Source: CAZHTS01 sp964535315 (GTDB lineage: Bacteria; Chloroflexota; Anaerolineae; Anaerolineales; Anaerolineaceae). Taken from it: a stretch of 64,000 bases of DNA. A model generated the notes under the pieces. That model did not search any database. It saw only the letters and a list, made by a program, of their open reading frames with translations, and was not told where the DNA came from. Each line of letters starts with the position of its first letter. Within the stretch, counting starts at the first letter, position 1. Where the stretch lies: NCBI GenBank assembly GCA_964535315.1, contig CAZHTS010000001.1:99196-163195 (forward strand), in the 5' to 3' direction. Made by a program: the position numbers and the translations under genes. Positions 51,241-58,162 of this stretch are shown here, one piece after another.

Positions 51241-51969
51241 ATGACCAAAACTGCTCACACCGTCGGGCGCATTCTGCTGTTGGCCAGCCTGTTGCTGCTG
51301 ACGGCCTGCAACGTTCCGACTGCAAATTTGACCCCGACCGTTGATCCCAACGCCATCGCCACTTCGGCTGCCGCCACGGTCTGGGCGCAGGTAACCCAAA
51401 ACCTGGCGCTAACCCCATCGGCGACCATCACCCCCATCCCCACCGAGACGACGCTCCCCACAGAAACGATGACCCCCACCTTGGGCACGCCGCAACCTAC
51501 CGTCGCCGCCGGCACCCTGTCCAGCACCCAGCTTCCCGATCAGGCGCTGTACATCTCTCAATCCATCACCGACAAGACCGCCTTTAAACCAGGAACGAAA
51601 TTCACCATGATCTGGCGGCTGCGTAACATCGGCAGCACCACCTGGACGCCCAACTACAAACTGCGCTTCTACAGCGGCAACAATTTCAGCGCCCCCAAGG
51701 AAATTGTGCTGAAGAAAGAGGTCAAACCGCTGGAAGAGGTTGAAATCTCGGTCGACATGACTGCCCCCAGCCGGGCCGGTTCCTATCGCAGCGATTGGGT
51801 CATGTCCAACGCCTTCGGGCTGAACTTCAATATGCCGGTCTTCCTCGAGATCGTGGTAGCCAGCGGCACCGCGGCCCCGACCGAAACGACGACCCCGACC
51901 CCATCCAGCGCCACAGCCACCGCAACCGAAACCCCCACCCCCAGCGTGACGCCCACCAGCGGTAGTTGA
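51241..51969 (+). CDS. Lipoprotein with NBR1-type Ig-like (FW) domain
   Basis: 242 residues. The signal peptide ends in LTAC with the lipid Cys at residue 23. A Thr/Pro/Ala-rich stalk runs to about residue 95. Residues ~100-205 form an NBR1-like Ig (four-tryptophan) domain: FKPGTKFTMIWRLRNIGSTTW, then GSYRSDWVMSNAFG. The C-terminal 35 residues are again Thr/Pro/Ser-rich. In bacteria such domains occur on cell-surface proteins and probably bind proteins or glycans. AGGAGG lies upstream of the ATG. QueG follows after seven bases. Confidence 0.88.
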   Translation: MTKTAHTVGRILLLASLLLLTACNVPTANLTPTVDPNAIATSAAATVWAQVTQNLALTPSATITPIPTETTLPTETMTPTLGTPQPTVAAGTLSSTQLPDQALYISQSITDKTAFKPGTKFTMIWRLRNIGSTTWTPNYKLRFYSGNNFSAPKEIVLKKEVKPLEEVEISVDMTAPSRAGSYRSDWVMSNAFGLNFNMPVFLEIVVASGTAAPTETTTPTPSSATATATETPTPSVTPTSGS

Positions 51970-51976
51970 TCGACGC

Positions 51977-53149
51977 ATGACCGCAGACCAGGTCCCGACC
52001 AGGTCGCCGGCATCCTCGCCGGTTGCTTCCAATCTCAAAGCTACGCTCAAAGCCGAGGCCGTGCGCCTCGGCTTTGTCCTGGCAGGGGTTGCGCCAGCCG
52101 TCACCCCGCCCCACCTGGAAACGTACCAGCGCTGGCTGGATGCAGACCGGCAGGCCGGCATGGCCTATCTCAACAGCCCGCGTCACCGCCTCGGCCGCGC
52201 CCACCCAGAAAATGTCCTCCCCGGCTGCCGCTCGGTATTCGTCGTCGCGCTCCCCTACCCCAACCCGGCCCGTTATACCCCGCCGCCGGTCGCCTCTGGC
52301 CCGCGCGGCAGGATCGCCGCTTACGCCTGGGACGCAGATTACCATACCCTCATCCCCGCCCGGCTCCAGGCGCTGCTCGCCTGTCTGCCCGCCGGCTGCC
52401 GGGCCGCCATTTACACCGATAGCGCCGCCATCCTCGAGCGTGACTTTGCCCAACTGGCCGGCCTGGGCTGGATCGGCAAAAACACCTGCCTGATCGCCCC
52501 GGGCCTGGGCTCGGCTTTCTTGCTGGCCGAAGTGTTGTTGGATATCCCCCTGGAACCCGATCCTCCCTTTCTGGCCGACCGCTGCGGTCGCTGCCAGCGC
52601 TGCATCCAGGCCTGCCCCACCCGCTGCATCCGTCCGGATCGCACGCTGGACGCCAACCGCTGTCTCGCCTATCAAACCATCGAAAACAAGGGCAGCTTTC
52701 CGCTTGAATTGCGCCCCCTGGCGGGCAACTGGATCTTCGGCTGCGATATGTGCCAGGCAGTCTGTCCCTGGAACGAACACATCGCCGAGGCACACCTACA
52801 TCCCTTCCCCGCGCTGGAAATCAGTTATCCCGATCTGCGCCAGGAACTGCGCCTCACCCCACAGGCGTTCCAACAAAAATTCGAGCGCAGTTCCGTGCTG
52901 CGCACCCGCCGGCGCGGCTATCTGCGCAACGTTGCCGTTGCCCTGGGCAACCTGCAAGATATTACCAGCCTGCCCGACCTGACCTGGGCGCTGGAAAACG
53001 AGCCCGAGCCGCTGGTACGCGCCCACGTGGCCTGGGCGCTCGGGCAGTTGCAACACGCTGCTGCCCGCCAGGCGTTGGCAACAGCCCTGGCCCGCGAAAC
53101 AGACCCCGCAGTCCGCCTGGAGATCCAGACGGCGCTACCCTTGACATAA
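51977..53149 (+). CDS. queG: Epoxyqueuosine reductase
   Basis: 390 residues. QueG uses cobalamin and two 4Fe-4S clusters to reduce epoxyqueuosine to queuosine in tRNA. The B12-region motif RIAAYAWDADYH is near residue 112, GWIGKNTCLI near 165, and the two ferredoxin clusters are CGRCQRCIQACPT near 205 and CDMCQAVCPW near 255. A HEAT-repeat C-terminus (about 320-390) matches the long form. It sits between two FW-domain lipoproteins, to which it has no obvious functional link. Confidence 0.95.
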   Translation: MTADQVPTRSPASSPVASNLKATLKAEAVRLGFVLAGVAPAVTPPHLETYQRWLDADRQAGMAYLNSPRHRLGRAHPENVLPGCRSVFVVALPYPNPARYTPPPVASGPRGRIAAYAWDADYHTLIPARLQALLACLPAGCRAAIYTDSAAILERDFAQLAGLGWIGKNTCLIAPGLGSAFLLAEVLLDIPLEPDPPFLADRCGRCQRCIQACPTRCIRPDRTLDANRCLAYQTIENKGSFPLELRPLAGNWIFGCDMCQAVCPWNEHIAEAHLHPFPALEISYPDLRQELRLTPQAFQQKFERSSVLRTRRRGYLRNVAVALGNLQDITSLPDLTWALENEPEPLVRAHVAWALGQLQHAAARQALATALARETDPAVRLEIQTALPLT

Positions 53150-53230
53150 ACCCCAACACGCCTGAAAATTGCACACACGGCAGTTGGACTGCCACATATT
53201 TGTCTGGATTTGTATTGGAGGAAACTCACC

Positions 53231-53908
53231 ATGTTCGCTGTACGTAAAATCGCCTGGCGCCTCATCCTGTTGGTCAGCCTCTTGCCCCTGACCGCTTGCA
53301 ACGCCCAGGCTCTCAATCCTGCCCCAACCGCCGACTTGAACCTCATGCGTACCCAGGTCGCCGAAACCGTTGTAGCCGACCTGACGGTTCAGGCCGCACT
53401 CCACCCCTCTGCGACTGCCACCTCGCTCCCGCCCACTGAAACGCCAATCCCTTCACCCACCGCAACCGTTACCCTGGCCCAACCCACCGCCCTGCAGCCC
53501 ACCATCGTGAACACGGTGGTGGTCACCGCCACAAGCGCCGGCAGCGCCGTTCAACCAACCCGCCCCACCAAGACCCCTTATACAGACGCCGCCGCCATCG
53601 TCACCCAGGATCCGCCCAGCCTTAGCTCTTTCTCCCCCAAACAGAGCTTTAAAATCGTCTGGGGCATCCAGAATCTGGGGATGCGCGAGTGGGACAATCA
53701 GTTCTACATTCGGTTTGTCGGCGGTACGCTCGTACCCAAGAAACAAAGCATCAGCCTGCCCAGTCATACCGGCTGCGGCGAGGTCGCCGAAGTAGAATTA
53801 TTCTTCCGCGCCCCGGAAGATAAGGGCCGGCACACCGGCTATTGGCGGTTGTATAACGATGATGGCGTCTACATCCTGTCCTTCAGCGTTACCATGATCG
53901 TCGAATAA
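53231..53908 (+). CDS. Lipoprotein with NBR1-type Ig-like (FW) domain, second copy
   Basis: 225 residues with the same plan as the lipoprotein at 51241: lipobox LTAC with Cys at residue 23, a Thr/Pro stalk to about residue 120, and a C-terminal FW-type Ig domain (FKIVWGIQNLGMREW, then GYWRLYNDDG). The Trp positions are kept but the sequences differ greatly, so any duplication is old. TTGGAGGAAAC precedes the ATG at 53231. An in-frame ATG at 53210 lies before that site. A strong terminator follows. Confidence 0.86.
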   Translation: MFAVRKIAWRLILLVSLLPLTACNAQALNPAPTADLNLMRTQVAETVVADLTVQAALHPSATATSLPPTETPIPSPTATVTLAQPTALQPTIVNTVVVTATSAGSAVQPTRPTKTPYTDAAAIVTQDPPSLSSFSPKQSFKIVWGIQNLGMREWDNQFYIRFVGGTLVPKKQSISLPSHTGCGEVAEVELFFRAPEDKGRHTGYWRLYNDDGVYILSFSVTMIVE

Positions 53909-53938
53909 GCGCACCGGCAATCCAACATTCCACCCCTT

Positions 53939-53966
53939 GGGGCTGTCGAACCAATCCGACAGCCCC
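53939..53966 (+). terminator. Rho-independent terminator after the second FW lipoprotein
   Basis: Arms 53939-53948 and 53957-53966 form a perfect 10-bp stem with an eight-base loop, followed by TTTAATTTTT. The remaining ~105 bases up to the convergent gene hold nothing recognisable. Confidence 0.9.
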
Positions 53967-54071
53967 TTTAATTTTTAAAACTGCCCGCTTTGCGCAAACG
54001 CGTGCGTTTACCATTCCGCGTCCTTGCGCCTCTGCGCCTTTGCAACACCCCAACCGAAGACCCCGGAGATA

Positions 54072-55439
54072 TTATGGCAACCAGGCCGGCAAAGTTGCGT
54101 CGTGGGCAACGAGGGTCGCGCCGTGATCGGCCAACCGCCAGACAACCAGTTCGGGCTGGCTGTCTGAGCTCCCCAGCTTAAAACGTTGGATGACCAACGC
54201 CTCCCCCAACGGATCCCATAGAGAACGGCCATGCATATAGGTTTGATCGGCGGTGATGGCCTGCTGGTCGCCGCCATCCGGGCGCATCAACCACAATTGT
54301 TTGGCCGGGCTGCCCCCCAACAGGCGCACCCCCACCGCCATCCATTCTCCAGATGGCGAAACCTGCGGCACGCTATACTCGCTCGATAACAAATCGTCTT
54401 TAAACAGGGGCTCCACCTTGCGGTTTTCGAAATTGGCGAGATAGATACGCACGACAGCCTGCGTCTCGCCCACCTCAACCGTGTTAAATACCATCTGGCG
54501 CCCCCCCGCCGCCCAGGAGCCATTTTCTCCCAGTTTGGTTTCCAATATATCCAGTTGTCCGTTCGTCAGGTTCAAAACCCGGATGCCCCCACGCAAGCCA
54601 TCGTAACTGGCAAGACGTGTACCATCCGGCGACCAGGACGGATCGTAACCGCTAATCTGCACATCGGTATACAAAGCCGCCGTCTGCCCGCTGGATAATT
54701 CCAACGTCCAGATGCGCGGCAGTCCGGCGGAGGCCCCGGCCCGAAGCGGAGCCGCACGGCGCACGTACGCCAGCCACTTACCATCCGGCGATATCGCCGG
54801 CGACTGGCATTGGTCGGCAGCGCAAAGCAACAAAGGTTGCGCCGCCTTGCCTTCACGATCGACACGCCACAGGTCAAACCCTTTTTGATCGTTCAAAACC
54901 GAATAGGCCAGCCACTCACCGTCCGGAGCAACGCCAAAATCAAAGACCCGCCCACCGGTCTGCGTCAGCGCCTGCGCCTGACTGCCATCTGCTACAACAG
55001 ACCACACTTCCGGCGCACTGCTGATATGCCCCAGATAGGCGATCCGTGGCTGGCGTACGCCGACCTGCCAGCGGGCAGGCTGGCGCAGCGTCCGCCCATC
55101 TTCACCAGGCACGCCTGCCAGTAGTTCCAGGGTATAATCCTGGCGCACATCCAGCGGCTGTGAGGGCCAGAACCAGAAGGTGCTCCGGTCGTCTTCCCAG
55201 GTCAACCTGCCCTTCACCTCGGGCGAAAAACGCAGATAGCTTTCCACCTTTTCTACCTGTACGGGCTGCGCAAAACGGAAGCCCACCGGCCCGTATACTC
55301 CCACCACCGCCTGCGCCGGGTACGGCTGCGGCGCAGACAGGCCGCGCAGATTGCCGGCGATCACAATTCCGGCCAATAACAGCGCCAGCCCAAGCAAAAT
55401 GCCCCAAACCAGGCGATCAAAACGCGTTTTCAGATTCAC
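54072..55439 (-). CDS. Membrane-anchored WD40-like (TolB-type) propeller protein with Ig-like domain
   Basis: 455 residues. One N-terminal membrane anchor (10-30), then an Ig-like SbsA-type domain (about 45-130: VGFRFAQPVQVEKVESYLRFSP), then TolB/PD40-type beta-propeller blades (SPDGKWLAYVRR, SPDGTRLASYDG, SPSGEWMAVGVR). It faces the outside. The role is probably binding of a partner. It overlaps the TIGR03943 gene by four bases (ATGA) and is the last gene of that operon. Confidence 0.85.
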   Translation of the reverse strand: MNLKTRFDRLVWGILLGLALLLAGIVIAGNLRGLSAPQPYPAQAVVGVYGPVGFRFAQPVQVEKVESYLRFSPEVKGRLTWEDDRSTFWFWPSQPLDVRQDYTLELLAGVPGEDGRTLRQPARWQVGVRQPRIAYLGHISSAPEVWSVVADGSQAQALTQTGGRVFDFGVAPDGEWLAYSVLNDQKGFDLWRVDREGKAAQPLLLCAADQCQSPAISPDGKWLAYVRRAAPLRAGASAGLPRIWTLELSSGQTAALYTDVQISGYDPSWSPDGTRLASYDGLRGGIRVLNLTNGQLDILETKLGENGSWAAGGRQMVFNTVEVGETQAVVRIYLANFENRKVEPLFKDDLLSSEYSVPQVSPSGEWMAVGVRLLGGSPAKQLWLMRPDGGDQQAITADQTYMHGRSLWDPLGEALVIQRFKLGSSDSQPELVVWRLADHGATLVAHDATLPAWLP

Positions 55440-56194
55440 GGGTATAAATAGGGGTTATCGGGCTCGGGAATGGTCTCAACATGGGTGGCGCGGATATAAG
55501 GCTCGCGGGTATCTTCATCCAGGGCGATCTCGCCGCGCACCCGTACCCAACTATTCTCACGCAACTCGCCGGCGCCTGCCCAATCCACCGTCATCCCCAA
55601 CGCCGCGGCGTCGGCCACACAACAGGTAATCGTAAACCGCCCCACCAGAAAACGACGATCGGGTAAGGCCGGATCGTGAAAGACAAAACCGGTTACATTC
55701 ACCGCCTGCCCGGCCAGGGTGCGCAAATCGCCCGTAGAGCGAAAAACCCGGATCCAATCCAACACCGTGCGATCGGCGGCAGGCAGAGCCAACGTATTTG
55801 CCGTTTGCCCCGCTGCAACCGTCAACGGCGCCGAGGTGTTCACCCCACGCGTCGCCAACGCATTGGCCCCCAGCGGCCGGGCCGGTATCAGAAAACCCAA
55901 TACCACCGGGATCAGCAACCAGAGCAGATTCGCGCCCGAGGGGCGTGGATGAGCGTGCTCATGATCCACAATATCAGCCGGCAAATCGCTGCCATCCTCT
56001 TCCCCCACCGCCGGGCGAGCGCGCAACACCACCTGGGCGAGCGCCACGCACAGCAGCCCGGCCAGCATGACCAGCAGCACAAAACGGCGGTTGATATACA
56101 GCAACACCGCACCGCTCCACACTTTATCCAGTAAAAACAGCCCCAATGCGGCCAGGAGCAAGGCCTGAAACGTACGATAACTACGTAAGGTCAT
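55436..56194 (-). CDS. TIGR03943-family membrane protein
   Basis: 252 residues. Two N-terminal membrane segments (about 8-28, 37-57), a His-rich stretch (VDHEHAHPRP near 78), a third segment near 90-110, and a C-terminal beta domain with FTITCCVADA near 187. This layout and the pairing with a UPF0718 permease are typical of TIGR03943 proteins. The His stretch and paired Cys suggest metal binding. It lies seven bases from the permease gene. Confidence 0.88.
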   Translation of the reverse strand: MTLRSYRTFQALLLAALGLFLLDKVWSGAVLLYINRRFVLLVMLAGLLCVALAQVVLRARPAVGEEDGSDLPADIVDHEHAHPRPSGANLLWLLIPVVLGFLIPARPLGANALATRGVNTSAPLTVAAGQTANTLALPAADRTVLDWIRVFRSTGDLRTLAGQAVNVTGFVFHDPALPDRRFLVGRFTITCCVADAAALGMTVDWAGAGELRENSWVRVRGEIALDEDTREPYIRATHVETIPEPDNPYLYP

Positions 56195-56201
56195 CTTGCC
56201 T

Positions 56202-57263
56202 CTACCAGATGGCGGCGAAGTTTAACGCCACCGCCAGCACCAACACCATCATCAACGGCAAAGCTACCAGGTAAAACACCGTACGGCGTTCAAACACCTG
56301 CAAAAACATCAGCACGCTTTTGATGTCCACCATCGGTCCATACACCAGGAAAGCCAGGATCGAACCGGTGGTAAACGTCCCCACAAACGCCAGCGCAATA
56401 AACGCATCCACCGTCGAACAGATGGAAAGCAACACTGCCAGAACGACCATCACCAGCACCGAAAGAAACGGCCCGCGCCCCAGGTTCAGCAGCATCGTCT
56501 GAGGTATGAAAGTTTGCAGGCAGGCAGCCAGCAAGGCGCCGGCGACCAGATAACGCCCCATTTCAAAGAATTCGTCGGCGGTAATGACCAGCACGCGCTG
56601 CCAGCGAGCACGCCAGTCCGTGGCAGAAGGCGCATCGTCCACAGAGCATGTACAATCTGCGGCATGCACACCACAATCATCCAACCCCGCCCCGGCCAAA
56701 ACACCGGGGCTTACCCCGGCAAGCACGCCGGGGCGCAGCAGGCGCTGGGCGTCCGGTTGAGCGCTGAAGATCAACCCCACGCCCACGGCCACCCCGAACG
56801 ATAGGATTAACCGTCCCCAAAAAATCGGTGTATTACCAAACGCCGCCCAGGTGCTGGCGATCACAATCGGGTTGAGCACCGGTGCCGCCAGCAAGAAGGC
56901 CACCCCCATTGAGAGCGGCATACCCTTGCGCAGCAGACGGCGGGTCAGCGGCACCACCCCGCATTCGCACACCGGCATAAACATTCCCGACAGCCCGCCG
57001 GCAAGCGCCCTGAACAACGCCCGGCGCGGCACCCAGCGCGCCAGCTCTTCCGGCTTAAAGAAAACCTCAACCAGCCCAGAGGCCAACGTACCCAACAGCA
57101 AATATGGGGCGGCCTCGATAAAGATCCCCAAAAAGACGGCCGTAAACGTACTGATCGTATCAATCCAGCCCAGGCTGGCGCTCACCCATGCCAGCCCGGC
57201 CCCCACAAGCCCAATCAACAAAACCCAGACCGGCCAGTGATAAAAATACCCGGACTTCTCCAA
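56202..57263 (-). CDS. UPF0718-type (DUF318) permease
   Basis: 353 residues from a TTG start, eight or more membrane segments. The family motif MFMPVCECGVVPLTRRL is near residue 95 and ICSTVDAFIALA near 285. Members move metal(loid)s or organic arsenic species in some bacteria, and others are of unknown substrate. The central loop has a Cys/His/Asp-rich stretch (DDCGVHAADCTC, near 200) that may bind metal. The open frame continues to an ATG at 57332, but that stretch contains the terminator of the upstream LysM gene. TTG at 57263 with GGAG eight bases before it is preferred. Confidence 0.85.
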   Translation of the reverse strand: MEKSGYFYHWPVWVLLIGLVGAGLAWVSASLGWIDTISTFTAVFLGIFIEAAPYLLLGTLASGLVEVFFKPEELARWVPRRALFRALAGGLSGMFMPVCECGVVPLTRRLLRKGMPLSMGVAFLLAAPVLNPIVIASTWAAFGNTPIFWGRLILSFGVAVGVGLIFSAQPDAQRLLRPGVLAGVSPGVLAGAGLDDCGVHAADCTCSVDDAPSATDWRARWQRVLVITADEFFEMGRYLVAGALLAACLQTFIPQTMLLNLGRGPFLSVLVMVVLAVLLSICSTVDAFIALAFVGTFTTGSILAFLVYGPMVDIKSVLMFLQVFERRTVFYLVALPLMMVLVLAVALNFAAIW

Positions 57264-57293
57264 TCGATAAGCTCCACTTTTCCGGCAAAATAA

Positions 57294-57323
57294 CGGGGGC
57301 AGGCAAATTACCGCCTGCCCCCG
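57294..57323 (-). terminator. Terminator of the LysM-protein gene
   Basis: Arms 57294-57304 and 57313-57323 form a perfect 11-bp GC-rich stem with an eight-base loop. On the minus strand TTATTTT follows. It lies 13 bases after the LysM stop and inside the too-long version of the permease frame. Confidence 0.85.
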
Positions 57324-57335
57324 CCGTATCACAAC

Positions 57336-58124
57336 CTAAGGAGCGGGCGTCACCGTAGGAACAATTGCCTGGGTCGCAGCCGGGGCCGCCTGGGTGGCCG
57401 CCGGGACGGTAACCACTGCGCCCGGCTGAGTAGCCGCCCGGGTGCTGGTGGGCGCCAGCGTGGGAACACGCGTGGCCAGGCCGAACGGAACCACCAACGC
57501 CTGACCGTACTGGATGGCGTTGGCATCCTTGAGGTTGTTCTCCTTCAGGATGGCATCCACGGTCGTGTTGAACTTGGTGGCAATCAAAGCCATAGTGTCG
57601 CCCAATTGCACCGTATATTGAATCTTGGTACCCTTGGCCAGGTTGGTCGGCAGCGGTGTGGCCGTCGGCAGCTGCTGGTTGGGCGCCGGGATCAAGATCT
57701 TTTGCCCGGCGCTGATCGGGCAGGTGCCGGCAGGGAAATTGTTCAACGCCAGCAGCACATCCAGATCCACCTTGAATTTATCGTACGCCAGAGACCAACA
57801 GGTATCCCCATCCTTGATCTCATATTCCTGTGGGCCAGACGGCGTAAACGTCACCGTTGGGGTGGGCGTCAGCGTGATCGTCTCGGTAGGAGTGAGAGTC
57901 GCAGTTGGCGTAACCGGCGTCGGTGTAGATGTATTCGTCGGCGTCGGCGTGTCCGAGGCGAACAGCGACAAGGAGGGCGTATCGGGGCCGGTGAACCAGG
58001 CGATCAAAATCACGATGCCTGCTGCTACCAGCAGAACAGCTACCCCGCCAATCAGGAAGGGCATCATCTGCTGTCGCTTTCGATAGGAGTCAATTACATT
58101 TTGCGGAGAGTCTTTTCCACTCAT
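57336..58124 (-). CDS. Membrane-anchored protein with two LysM domains
   Basis: 262 residues. One membrane anchor (about 21-45), a Thr/Pro stalk (57-95), LysM 1 (about 98-147: YEIKDGDTCWSLAYDKF, GQKILIP), LysM 2 (about 168-215: YTVQLGDTMALIATKF, GQALVVP), and an Ala/Thr/Pro-rich tail. LysM domains bind GlcNAc-containing polymers such as peptidoglycan. It has no catalytic domain. It stands between uvrA and the terminator, so it appears to be its own transcription unit or the tail of the uvrA unit (38 bases away). Confidence 0.9.
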   Translation of the reverse strand: MSGKDSPQNVIDSYRKRQQMMPFLIGGVAVLLVAAGIVILIAWFTGPDTPSLSLFASDTPTPTNTSTPTPVTPTATLTPTETITLTPTPTVTFTPSGPQEYEIKDGDTCWSLAYDKFKVDLDVLLALNNFPAGTCPISAGQKILIPAPNQQLPTATPLPTNLAKGTKIQYTVQLGDTMALIATKFNTTVDAILKENNLKDANAIQYGQALVVPFGLATRVPTLAPTSTRAATQPGAVVTVPAATQAAPAATQAIVPTVTPAP

Positions 58125-58162
58125 AGAATTCTCGTTTCCTGTTAGATTTCCAATCTCTTCCG

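Noticed and set aside
57264..57332. ATG start at 57332 for the UPF0718 permease
   Set aside because: The extension contains the LysM gene terminator and lacks family similarity.
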